Made by a program: the position numbers and the translations under genes. The notes beneath the pieces are model-generated. The model had not been told where the DNA came from, searched no databases, and was given only the letters and a program-made list of their open reading frames with translations. Shown here piece by piece: positions 25,828-33,775 of a stretch of DNA of 64,000 nt. The DNA comes from an uncultured Pontibacter sp. (GTDB lineage Bacteria; Bacteroidota; Bacteroidia; Cytophagales; Hymenobacteraceae). The stretch's first letter is position 1. Every line of letters begins with the position of its first letter. The stretch covers positions 62,001 through 126,000 of the forward strand of contig CANMMP010000004.1 of the NCBI GenBank assembly GCA_947499125.1. Direction: 5' to 3'.

Positions 25828-26841
25828 TTATTCTTCATCAGCATAAACCTCGTGCCAGCTCCAGCCTTCCTGTTGTAACAGATGGTTTAAAACTTTTCTG
25901 CGTTCTTTTAAGTGCGTATTTGTGGGATAGTTTTCTTGCCCGGTCTTATCCAGCAATATACCTTCCTGTTTTAGTGGCAGCCAGTCTGTTTCAGGGAGCT
26001 CTGCATGTTGGCTGATCTCGCGACCCTCGCGTAGTACCTCCAGGTAAAAGTCGAGGGCTCCCCGCAACAAAGCCAGGTCTTTTTTGTCGGGTTTGTGTTC
26101 TTCAGCCACTACATAAAGTAACATGTTTATAGCTTCGTCGAGGGCAGCCAGGTTTACTACAACTGAGCGCCTCAGCTGGCAGTTGTGAAAGTAATGTATA
26201 ACCGGGTAAGCTTTGTGGTTCTGGCTGTGCTGGGTTATGAGATCGCTTATATTGGTATCTTTAGTAAGAAGGCGGTCGAAGTTTTTGCCGTTCCAGGCAT
26301 TAGCTAATATTTGTTGCGGGGAATTGCCCATAGAGTTAATAAACACACTTAGCTTTATCTGCAGAATAACCGCCGATAGCACAGGCATAATATATGTAAT
26401 GGAAATGGTGATGAGGGCAAGGCCGAAAAGGGCAAATATGGTGGTAACTATACGCCAGAAGTTACTGCCCGGCTTAAAGTCGCCGTTACCAAGTGTAGAG
26501 ATAGAGTAGCCAACAAAGTATAGTTTTTCCCAGGCAGTGGCCCAAACACTGGTGGTACTGTTAATTATAGAATCGGGGTCGGAGAGAAGTATCAGGAAAA
26601 ACCCAAGCCACATACTGAATACCCAGGTAAGAACAATAAAGATAAGGATGATATAGCCTACATGGTCCAGCCAGGAAGAACGTCCGTTATACTTGCTTAA
26701 TTTCAGGAACAGTTGCCAGAGTTGGTAAGTGATGAAGTTTGTCATGCGGCCACCTCCCTTAAAAGAAAGTGTAGTTGTAATCAGGTCTTTAAAAACAAAT
26801 ACGATGATGAAGCCACCAACAATTCCGAATACAAAACTCAT
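25828..26841 (-). CDS. Two-TM pore ion channel with atypical selectivity filter
   Basis: The 337-residue protein has an N-terminal hydrophobic segment (about 3-20), a transmembrane helix (about 60-87), a pore helix and filter-like loop SISTLGNGDF (115-122) and a second transmembrane helix (about 128-160). A mostly helical soluble C-terminal domain of about 175 residues follows. This is the layout of bacterial two-TM K+ channels, but the filter reads TLGNGD where potassium channels have TVGYGD, so ion selectivity may differ. No RCK/TrkA_N domain is recognisable in the tail. It stands alone on the minus strand. Confidence 0.8.
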   Translation of the reverse strand: MSFVFGIVGGFIIVFVFKDLITTTLSFKGGGRMTNFITYQLWQLFLKLSKYNGRSSWLDHVGYIILIFIVLTWVFSMWLGFFLILLSDPDSIINSTTSVWATAWEKLYFVGYSISTLGNGDFKPGSNFWRIVTTIFALFGLALITISITYIMPVLSAVILQIKLSVFINSMGNSPQQILANAWNGKNFDRLLTKDTNISDLITQHSQNHKAYPVIHYFHNCQLRRSVVVNLAALDEAINMLLYVVAEEHKPDKKDLALLRGALDFYLEVLREGREISQHAELPETDWLPLKQEGILLDKTGQENYPTNTHLKERRKVLNHLLQQEGWSWHEVYADEE

Positions 26842-26937
26842 GTTTAAGCTATACTTGATTATGATATATAGTGCCTTTGTACGGTGTAAGGTAGCTATAG
26901 ATTAAAATGCTTATTATTTAAGAATGACACATAAAAA

Positions 26938-26966
26938 AACAGGCAGCCCAATTAGAGCTGCCTGTT
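26938..26966 (-). terminator. Rho-independent terminator of the copper locus
   Basis: Ten-bp arms AACAGGCAGC (26938-26947) and GCTGCCTGTT (26957-26966) enclose a 9-base loop. On the minus strand the stem leads into a T-run. It lies 21 bp past the stop of the DUF3347 gene, the last gene of the copper efflux cluster. Confidence 0.85.
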
Positions 26967-26987
26967 AACTATAGGTCTGAAGTTTTT

Positions 26988-27617
26988 TTACTTCTTGTAA
27001 ACTTCTTCGTTGCTTCCGCACTTCAGCATCTGGTCGCCGAAATATGGATTACGGATCTCTTCGTTAGAGCTAAGCCAGTAAGCGCCCTGGTCGTTGTTTG
27101 CCATTGGGCAGTGCTGGTAATAAAGTGTCTGGTCGGCGGCACCAAATGCTTTGGTTAAAGCAAAAGTAGCTTCCGAAAGCAGTTCCAGTTGGGCGCGCTG
27201 CAGGTCCAGGTCAGCTGACTCTGCCATAGCAGATGCTGCTTGTCTTACTTCGCTTAATCTTTCTTCTGCAAACATTTTCTGCTCGCCTTCCAAGCTTGCT
27301 ACCTCTACTTTTTCAGCGGCTGCAACTATAGCTTTGGCATCTTCCTGTGCTTTTTGTCCATCCGAAGCTACCAGGTTATCTTTAAGTTTAAGATAATTAT
27401 CAACTACAACAGTTAGCTGCTCTTTTACCGGCGCAGTTACCGAAGTATAGTCTGGCGCATCAACCACTACTTTGCCTTCAGCAGGCATATCGTCGCCGTG
27501 AGACATACCTTCGTGGTGTTCCATATTGTCGGTTTCTGCAACAGTTTCCTGTTTTGTATCAGAACAAGATGTAAATACAAACGCTGCAAGAGCAGCTGCT
27601 ACAAATGTTTTTTTCAT
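26988..27617 (-). CDS. DUF3347 lipoprotein of the copper efflux locus
   Basis: The 209-residue protein starts with the lipoprotein signal MKKTFVAAALAAFVFTSCSD (Cys18). A short His/Met-rich stretch follows (HHEGMSHGDDMP, about 34-46) that could bind copper, then a helical DUF3347 domain (about 55-160) and a C-terminal YYQHCPMANNDQGAYWLSS with His, Cys and Met side by side, ending in QMLKCGSNEEVYK. DUF3347 proteins accompany CusB/CusA in Bacteroidota and are sometimes fused to CusB. It probably binds Cu(I) or Ag(I) in the periplasm for handover. It has a 175-bp gap to the upstream small gene and its own terminator. Confidence 0.9.
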   Translation of the reverse strand: MKKTFVAAALAAFVFTSCSDTKQETVAETDNMEHHEGMSHGDDMPAEGKVVVDAPDYTSVTAPVKEQLTVVVDNYLKLKDNLVASDGQKAQEDAKAIVAAAEKVEVASLEGEQKMFAEERLSEVRQAASAMAESADLDLQRAQLELLSEATFALTKAFGAADQTLYYQHCPMANNDQGAYWLSSNEEIRNPYFGDQMLKCGSNEEVYKK

Positions 27618-27792
27618 GATAGTTTAATGGTTGATATAAAGTATAAAGTTAAGAATTCATTTTTAAAGTTGTGACTCAGTAACCCGTTGATGACCGCTAC
27701 AGCCCAATAGAGTTGCTGTATATACTTTTTATAGTTCACCACGGATGAAAAGTTTAAAATTCAGTTTCTTTTTCATGGCTTAAACTGGAAAG

Positions 27793-27918
27793 TCAAGAAT
27801 TGATCTGTTCGAAAATTACCAGCCCTAAGGCCAGCAAAATAGCAAGGTATAAAAGGCGTTTGGGCCAGTTATTTTTCTTAGGTTCCTGCTCGTCTCCGGT
27901 TTTGCAGCAATCTCTCAT
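27793..27918 (-). CDS. Small single-pass membrane peptide (41 residues) in the copper locus
   Basis: Starting at the ATG at 27918, this short frame reads MRDCCKTGDEQEPKKNNWPK, then a hydrophobic helix RLLYLAILLALGLVIFEQ and a short tail, ending at TGA 27793-27795. The layout is a Cys-Cys motif, a basic Trp-containing stretch and one transmembrane helix. It begins 12 bp after the CusB-like gene in the same direction. Similar short CC-motif membrane peptides occur next to heavy-metal efflux genes in Bacteroidota (from memory, not searched). The Cys pair may bind metal, or the peptide may be a small regulator of the pump. Confidence 0.7.
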   Translation of the reverse strand: MRDCCKTGDEQEPKKNNWPKRLLYLAILLALGLVIFEQINS

Positions 27919-27930
27919 ATCAGGTAAATG

Positions 27931-29136
27931 TTAATGTTGATGGCCTGCCATTGGGTCAGCACCTTTTTTAAGCACAAACTCACTATAAAGCAGGTAAGCC
28001 CCCGATACTACTACCTTTTCGTTTTCTTTCAGTCCTGAAAGTATAGCTACCTTATCTGCACTTGTTTCGCCTAAGGTAACCATACGCGCCCGGAAGGTGT
28101 CTTTGCCCGATTGCACCCATACATGTGCGCCTTTTTCGTCCCGGATAACCGCATCTGTTGGCAACGTAAGGGGTGCTGCATTTGCTTCCGCATTCGGGAT
28201 AACAACGTTGGCCTGCATGCCCGGCAGATATTGGTCGTTTTGGTTTGGTAATTCAGCACGGAGTATAGCTACCTGGCTACCCGCCCTGAACTCAGGACTG
28301 ATAAAAGTTACTTTTGCGGTTACAGGTTCCTGCCCGAAACCTTCTACTGAAACAAGAATCGGATCACCCTCTTTTACATTGGCCACTTCCTGCGGATATA
28401 GTTCGGCTTCTACCCAGATCTTACCCAGTTTGCCCAGCCTGTACAGTACACTACCTTCGGCTACATACTGGCCTTCGGCAGCAGTTACTTCGGTAACTAC
28501 ACCACCGGCTGGCGCTATAAACGTAATGCGCGGACTAAGCTGCTCGGTTCGGGCGAGCGTACGAATCTGGCCTTCGGTTAAGCCATATAATAACAGCTTC
28601 TTTTTTGCAGCTTCCAGGAACGAAGCAAATCTTGGGTTTTCTTTACCGAGTTCCTGGTTTTGCTTTAATGCAAGCAGGTATTCGCGTTGCAGGGTCAGGA
28701 GTTCTTCGGAGTAGAGTTCGTAAAGCGGCTGGCCTTTTTTTATAGTTTGCCCGTTTTCTTTCAGGTATAATTTCTCTACCCGGCCGGCCACACGGCTGCT
28801 TATTACATCTGTCTCTGTTTCATCGAGCACGAGTTTACCGGTAAGTATAGCGTTACCGCCTACCGAACCAGATTTTACCCGTATGGTCTTAATGTTACCC
28901 AAAGCGATCTGGCTTTCGCTCAGCATCAATTCCCCGTTCTCTTTTCCAGACTGCGTTACCAGTACCAGGTCCATAAAACAGATCGGGCAGGTGCCGGGCT
29001 TATTTTGCACGATCTGCGGGTGCATCGGGCAGGTATAAGTCTCTGATTCGCCTTCAGCATGCGATTTTTCTTCCACAGAGCAGGCCGCTACAACTATAGC
29101 CAACAGCAGGAAAAGTATGTTCAGATATCGTCTCAT
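27931..29136 (-). CDS. CusB-like periplasmic adaptor lipoprotein, copy 2, with heavy-metal-binding domain
   Basis: The 401-residue adaptor of an RND copper/silver pump starts with a lipoprotein signal (AAC at 17-19). It then has a heavy-metal-binding domain with Cys36, Met38, His39, Cys50 and Cys53 (YTCPMHPQ ... GTCPIC). The usual GMDLVP ending is changed to FMDLVL. The adaptor body follows: barrel-sandwich hybrid, alpha-hairpin (about 150-200), beta-barrel and a C-terminal part ending in a His-containing MAGHQH. It is the second of two tandem adaptor genes, starting 3 bp after copy 1. Its first 150-180 bp are nearly identical in DNA to copy 1, while the rest is clearly diverged. Confidence 0.9.
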   Translation of the reverse strand: MRRYLNILFLLLAIVVAACSVEEKSHAEGESETYTCPMHPQIVQNKPGTCPICFMDLVLVTQSGKENGELMLSESQIALGNIKTIRVKSGSVGGNAILTGKLVLDETETDVISSRVAGRVEKLYLKENGQTIKKGQPLYELYSEELLTLQREYLLALKQNQELGKENPRFASFLEAAKKKLLLYGLTEGQIRTLARTEQLSPRITFIAPAGGVVTEVTAAEGQYVAEGSVLYRLGKLGKIWVEAELYPQEVANVKEGDPILVSVEGFGQEPVTAKVTFISPEFRAGSQVAILRAELPNQNDQYLPGMQANVVIPNAEANAAPLTLPTDAVIRDEKGAHVWVQSGKDTFRARMVTLGETSADKVAILSGLKENEKVVVSGAYLLYSEFVLKKGADPMAGHQH

Positions 29137-29139
29137 TGT

Positions 29140-30447
29140 CTACTTGGAATTAACTTTTATAAAGCTCTCGCTGTCAACCAGGAACTGCGCGTTGCTTGCT
29201 ATAATATCCGTCTCTTTTAAACCCGAAGTAATCTGAACCTGATTGTTGGCAGTAGTTCCTATCGTAACAGCTACCGGTTCAAAAACACCATTTGCTTTTC
29301 TAAAGGCCACATTCTTGGTGCCGATGTTAAGTACTGCTTCCTTAGGCACCCAAAGTGTTGAATCGGTTTTGTAGGTAGCTTCACCGCTTACCAATTGCCC
29401 CACCATAGCCAGTTTGTTACTACCGGGCAGGTACACGCGCACTTTTGCAAAATTCTCTCCTTCATCAAAGAAAGGCTGAAAGAAGTCAACTTTAGCCTCC
29501 AGCTTTTCGCCGGGTAGTTGCGGGAACGAGATCACGATAGGAGAGCCTTTCGCCAACGAGCTCATTTCGCCGGAAGGCACATTAAACTCTGCCCATAGTT
29601 GTTCGGCATTTACCACGCGCAAAAGAGGCTGGCCAACCGTTACATACATACCTTCACGCAACTGTATAGTTTGTCCGGCCGGGGTCGTTTGGGTTGGAGA
29701 TGCAGAAGCTGCGCTGCTTCCACCGCCCATGGCATCCATTCCGCTACCAGAGCTTGGTGCAGGTGCCGGAGCCATACCTGGTGCCGCAGGAGCAGATGCA
29801 TTCAGGTCAACCACATAGCCTTCGTATGGACTATAAACCGCGAATGTATAGCTCTCTTCTCCATTCCGTATCAGCCGGTTTATCTGATTGTTGGAAGCAC
29901 CCAGGTACTGTAGTTTCTGTTTAGCCGCCTGTATCAGTTGCTTGTCTTCGGGGGCAGACTGTACTAAGTATAACAATTCTTTCTGCGCGGTTATCAGATC
30001 CGGGCTATAGATCTCCATCAGCTTCTGGCCTTTGCGTATTGGCTGGAAGTTATACTTCACAAACAGTTTCTCAATTCGCCCGTCTACTTTTGCAGGAATA
30101 GAGTAAACCCGCCTTGGGTCGTAAGTAATAATGCCATCCATCTGCACAGTTGCCTCCATCGCTTTCTTCTCTGGTTTTATAGTTGTGATGTTGGCAACTA
30201 CAGTGGTGTTGGTAGGCTTCAGTAAAAAAGCCAGGTCTTCTGTTATTTCTACGCCTTCGCCATGCACATTTTTAGGTACCAGGTCCATGCCGCAAATAGG
30301 GCAAGTGCCGGGCTCATTCTGCACGATCTGCGGGTGCATCGGGCAGGTATATTCCGTCTCGCCTGCTGCATGTTTATGGTCTTCTCCGGAGCAGGCCGCT
30401 ACAACTAAAGCCAGCACCAGGAAAAGTATGTTAAGGTATCGTTTCAT
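29140..30447 (-). CDS. CusB-like periplasmic adaptor lipoprotein, copy 1, with heavy-metal-binding domain
   Basis: The 435-residue adaptor has the lipoprotein signal [20 protein letters not shown] (Cys19) and a heavy-metal-binding domain with Cys35, Met37, His38, Cys49 and Cys52 (TCPMHPQ ... [11 protein letters not shown]). The barrel-sandwich, hairpin and barrel domains follow. A Pro/Gly/Met-rich insertion (about 215-260, with PGMAPAPAP and [10 protein letters not shown]) interrupts the second lipoyl half and is absent in copy 2; its Met residues could contact Cu(I). It starts 2 bp after the TolC-like gene, within a tight minus-strand operon for efflux across both membranes. Confidence 0.9.
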   Translation of the reverse strand: MKRYLNILFLVLALVVAACSGEDHKHAAGETEYTCPMHPQIVQNEPGTCPICGMDLVPKNVHGEGVEITEDLAFLLKPTNTTVVANITTIKPEKKAMEATVQMDGIITYDPRRVYSIPAKVDGRIEKLFVKYNFQPIRKGQKLMEIYSPDLITAQKELLYLVQSAPEDKQLIQAAKQKLQYLGASNNQINRLIRNGEESYTFAVYSPYEGYVVDLNASAPAAPGMAPAPAPSSGSGMDAMGGGSSAASASPTQTTPAGQTIQLREGMYVTVGQPLLRVVNAEQLWAEFNVPSGEMSSLAKGSPIVISFPQLPGEKLEAKVDFFQPFFDEGENFAKVRVYLPGSNKLAMVGQLVSGEATYKTDSTLWVPKEAVLNIGTKNVAFRKANGVFEPVAVTIGTTANNQVQITSGLKETDIIASNAQFLVDSESFIKVNSK

Positions 30448-30449
30448 GA

Positions 30450-31766
30450 TTATCTTTCTATCTCTTTCTCGTAGTTCACAGTCATCTGGTAAAGTAGCTG
30501 CAGGTTACGCAAATACTCCATTTGTGCCATGTTCAGGGCCTCCCAGGCATCGATAACTTCCGGTAATTGTGCGTTGTTCTGCTCATAAGCCAGCATCGTT
30601 ACATCGTAGTTCTTCTTCAGCGCCGGTATGATCTTGGTCGTATAGTTCTCCATGTGATGATGCAGGCTTCTCAGTTCCAATGCCATACTTTTGGCCATGC
30701 CTTCTGCTTCATTCAGCATGGCTTCTCGTTCCTGCTGCATGGCCTGTATCTCCAGATTCATGGCTTTGGTGTTAGCCTTGTACATCTTCGACGACCATGG
30801 TGCGATCGGAATAGAGATCATCCCCATAGCCGTATATTGTTGTGGCATCATGTTATCGCGCGGGTACATGTGCTCAAACCGCAGACTAAACTCTGGCAGA
30901 CGCTCTTTCTTTTCCATCTCAACACCCAACCGCATCGATTCTATAGTTCTGTCGAGTTGGCGGATATCGCTTCGGGAACTAGCTAAATATGTAGAGTCTG
31001 CTGTTTGCTGCGGCAGAGCAGGCAGTGTTGCAACTATAGTTGTATCGATCTTATAAGTGGTAGTCTGTGGCAGGTTCATCAGGTTGTTGAGCTGTGTGTT
31101 CTGCTGTGCGATTTGGGCGGCCACCATATCCTGCATATTCTGAACTTCGTGCAAACGGGCCTCTGCTTTGTAAATGCTGCCCAGTTTGCCCTGACTGTAG
31201 GGGTAGCGGATACGAGCCAGCTTAAGCATGAATTCCATGATTCGCTCATTGTCCTTTAGTACATCCATCTGCTTCTCCAGCACCACCCAATTATAATACG
31301 CAGTTTTAGCTTGCGCCCGCAGCTCATTATACGTTACATCTTTAGTTGCCTGCTCAATGCCAGCCCTCGATTGCATGTATTTTTCCTTGGCGCGCTGCTT
31401 TGCCGGGTTAGGTATGCTTTGCTCAGCAGATATCATGAATGAGCCTTTATCGCTTTCATTCATTACTTCTGCACCGGGGTAAGGAGCCATAAAAACACCG
31501 CCACCCACCATTGGTGCCATCCAGCTTTTTGCTCCTTCTGCATAAGCGTCCATCGCCTTCGCACGGTAGTCGTACTGCTGCAGCATCGGGTTGTTTTTGC
31601 TGATGCGCTGCAGCACACTGTCCAGGCTTATAGTTTGAGGTTGCTGTTGTGCCTGGGCCGGAACTATATTTAGCAGCATCAGTATGGCAACCATAAACCC
31701 ACCCCTGACCCCTCCGGGGAGGGGAATATTGCATATATATTTCTTAGTGCTTAACATCGTAGACAT
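30450..31766 (-). CDS. TolC-like outer membrane factor (CusC role)
   Basis: The 438-residue protein is an outer-membrane efflux protein with the two tandem alpha-helical repeats of the TolC family (for example [20 protein letters not shown] and, near the end, [20 protein letters not shown]). It is Met- and Gln-rich, as in copper systems. The start is uncertain. From 31766 it overlaps the CusA end by 23 bp and reads through a GC-rich repeat as [11 protein letters not shown] before the hydrophobic [16 protein letters not shown]. From the ATG at 31694 the signal peptide would have no basic residues, so the longer form (with Lys8, Lys9 and Arg20) or the ATG at 31757 seems more functional. Confidence 0.85.
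   Translation of the reverse strand: MSTMLSTKKYICNIPLPGGVRGGFMVAILMLLNIVPAQAQQQPQTISLDSVLQRISKNNPMLQQYDYRAKAMDAYAEGAKSWMAPMVGGGVFMAPYPGAEVMNESDKGSFMISAEQSIPNPAKQRAKEKYMQSRAGIEQATKDVTYNELRAQAKTAYYNWVVLEKQMDVLKDNERIMEFMLKLARIRYPYSQGKLGSIYKAEARLHEVQNMQDMVAAQIAQQNTQLNNLMNLPQTTTYKIDTTIVATLPALPQQTADSTYLASSRSDIRQLDRTIESMRLGVEMEKKERLPEFSLRFEHMYPRDNMMPQQYTAMGMISIPIAPWSSKMYKANTKAMNLEIQAMQQEREAMLNEAEGMAKSMALELRSLHHHMENYTTKIIPALKKNYDVTMLAYEQNNAQLPEVIDAWEALNMAQMEYLRNLQLLYQMTVNYEKEIER
31695..31730. repeat. GC-rich palindromic repeat inside the 5' end of the TolC-like gene
   Basis: The repeat centres on CCCCTCCGGGGAGGGG, directly adjoining the ATG at 31694, and is related to the palindromes after ric (2621-2733) and nadA (7246-7283). 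It lies between the stop of CusA and the hydrophobic signal sequence and is open in the TolC frame, encoding [10 protein letters not shown] on the minus strand. It may have been inserted into the signal-peptide region. Confidence 0.6.
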
Positions 31767-33642
31767 CCAGTTTTCCGTGTTTTCTTAATTCATATTCTTT
31801 TACCATCTCAAACACTACCGGTGTTACCAGCAGGATGTGAATGGAAGAGGTAAATACACCCCCGATTAACGGAAGTACAATGGGTTTCATCACATCAGTA
31901 CCCACGCCAGTTGCCCAAAGTACAGGGATCAGGCCGAACAGCGATACAGATACTGTCATGATCTTCGGGCGAAGTCGTTTTACAGCGCCTTTAAATACAA
32001 AGTCGCGGATATCCTGTTTGGTTATAGTTTCGCTGGAATTACCTTTTAGCTCCACCAGTTCTTTCATGGCCTCATTCAGGTACACCACCATCAGCATACC
32101 TGTTTCTATAGCCATACCAAACAGCGCTATAAAGCCCACTGCCACTGCCACCGACAGGTTCACGCCATAGAAGTAAACGATGAACACGCCCCCGATCAGC
32201 GCAAACGGTATGGTTATCAGGCTAAAAAAGGCCTCTTTTAATGAGTTGAAAGAGAAGTATAGTATAAAGAAGATGATGAGTACCACCAGCGGAATGATGA
32301 GCTGAAGTGTTTGTGTAGCACGCACTTGGTTTTCCCACTGCCCGCTCCACTCCAGGTAATAACCATTCGGTATGCCGGTTACCTCATTGTTTATCTTTTC
32401 CATTGCTTCTTTCACGGTGCTACCCAGATCACGGTCGCGCACGTTAAAGAGCACGGCACCACGCAACTGCGCATTTTCAGAGTTGATCATCGGCGGGCCA
32501 TCTGTAAAGTTTATAGTTGCGACCGACGACAAAGGTATAGTTCCGGATGCTGCCGTCTGGATCGGGATGCGTTGGATGCGCTCTACGCTGTTGCGGTAGT
32601 CCTGCGCCAATCGAACGTTAATGGAAAAGCGCTGACGACCTTCGATGGTGTTGCCTATCGATGTTCCTCCTAAGGCAGTTTCCACGATCATATTCACGTC
32701 ATCCACCGTTAATCCATAGCGGCCAAGTGCTTCACGGTTAATGTCGATCTCGAGGTATTTACCACCCGTAATCGGCTCCACGTACAGGTCGTTCACACCC
32801 GGCACATCGCGCAAAGCTGTTCTTACTCTTTCTGATACAGAAGCAATAGAATCCAGGCTCTGGCCATACACTTTCACGCCCACATCGGTACGAATACCGG
32901 TTGCCAGCATGTTAATGCGGTTGATGATCGGTTGGGTCCAGCCGTTTACCACGCCCGGTATCTGCAGTTTTGTATCCAGCTCCCGGATGATGTCCTGCTT
33001 GGTAATACCTTCGCGCCACTCCGATTGCGGTTTCAGCATAATGATGGTCTCGATCATACTGATAGGGGAGTTGTCGGTAGCGGTACTTGCCCGGCCTGCT
33101 TTGCCCAACACACTTTCCACTTCCGGCACCGATTTGATGATCTTGTCCTGCACCTGCAAAATACGCTTCGCTTCAGCGTTGGAAATATCGGGTAAGGTAA
33201 CCGGCATAAACAGGATAGAACCTTCATCCAATGGCGGCATAAATTCTGTACCTAAACTGAAGAGCATTGGTATGGCAACCAGCAAGGCAATGATGTTTAC
33301 GCCAATCGTTGTTTTGCGCCAGTTAAGGCACCAGCGTAACACAGGACCATACACATACTCCAAGGCCCGGTTTATAGGGTTGGCATTCTCACCTTTAAAC
33401 TTGCCTTTCAGAAAAAATGAGATGAGCACAGGTGTAAGTGTGATGGCTACGATAGCATCAACTATAAGTATAAAGGTCTTCGTCCAGGCCAGCGGACCGA
33501 ATAGCTTGCCTTCCTGGCCAGTGAGCAGGAACACCGGCAGGAACGACATAATAACGATTATGGTACTCCAGAACACGCTCGGCCCCACCTGTTTGGCAGC
33601 CTTCTCTATGATCCGGATTCTATCTTCTTTTGATAATTTCAT
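31744..33642 (-). CDS. cusA: CusA/CzcA RND efflux pump, C-terminal part (TM5-TM12)
   Basis: The 632-residue frame carries the second part of a heavy-metal RND transporter: it resumes in the cytoplasmic loop after TM4 (RIRIIEKAAKQVGPSVFW), then TM5-TM6, the second porter loop with GTEFMPPLDEGSILFMPVT, RTDVGVKVYGQ and the docking region, and finally TM7-TM12. Together with the 428-residue upstream piece the total is 1060, close to E. coli CusA (1047), so little is missing. The reading frame is broken by a 133-bp segment holding a palindromic repeat. The ATG at 33642 seems to come from the inserted sequence. The product may be a working half-protein or part of a pseudogene; the intact operon downstream argues for function. 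Confidence 0.8.
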   Translation of the reverse strand: MKLSKEDRIRIIEKAAKQVGPSVFWSTIIVIMSFLPVFLLTGQEGKLFGPLAWTKTFILIVDAIVAITLTPVLISFFLKGKFKGENANPINRALEYVYGPVLRWCLNWRKTTIGVNIIALLVAIPMLFSLGTEFMPPLDEGSILFMPVTLPDISNAEAKRILQVQDKIIKSVPEVESVLGKAGRASTATDNSPISMIETIIMLKPQSEWREGITKQDIIRELDTKLQIPGVVNGWTQPIINRINMLATGIRTDVGVKVYGQSLDSIASVSERVRTALRDVPGVNDLYVEPITGGKYLEIDINREALGRYGLTVDDVNMIVETALGGTSIGNTIEGRQRFSINVRLAQDYRNSVERIQRIPIQTAASGTIPLSSVATINFTDGPPMINSENAQLRGAVLFNVRDRDLGSTVKEAMEKINNEVTGIPNGYYLEWSGQWENQVRATQTLQLIIPLVVLIIFFILYFSFNSLKEAFFSLITIPFALIGGVFIVYFYGVNLSVAVAVGFIALFGMAIETGMLMVVYLNEAMKELVELKGNSSETITKQDIRDFVFKGAVKRLRPKIMTVSVSLFGLIPVLWATGVGTDVMKPIVLPLIGGVFTSSIHILLVTPVVFEMVKEYELRKHGKLDVYDVKH

Positions 33643-33775
33643 TTTTCAATTTTGAATAATTGAATTTTGAATAACTGAATGTTTTGTGTCATCTCGACTA
33701 TAGGAGAGATCTATCTCGAGTTCTAACTAAATTTCTCGCTTTTCTCCAAATGACAGTTAGAGATCATCCGGAATG
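33643..33775. repeat. Palindromic repeat element splitting the CusA reading frame
   Basis: Between the two CusA pieces lies a 69-bp element (33687-33755) bounded by TGTCAT and ATGACA. Its inner inverted segments are GGAGAGAT/TTCTCC-like. Next to it is a short tandem repeat of ATTTTGAATAA (33650-33680). The segment introduces a TAG stop after the TM4 region and supplies a new ATG. No transposase is present. The element resembles the short interspersed palindromes of other Bacteroidota genomes, although a database match was not tested. Confidence 0.7.

Noticed and set aside
32741..33655. A 304-codon plus-strand open frame opposite CusA
   Set aside because: It lies entirely over a clear RND reading frame on the other strand; its residue order has no recognisable domain. 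It is a shadow frame, as are similar frames opposite nadA (6642-7301) and the glutamate-synthase-like gene (9605-10306).
33643..33775. An insertion sequence splitting CusA
   Set aside because: The segment is only 133 bp, with no transposase and no clear target duplication; a short palindromic repeat is the better description.
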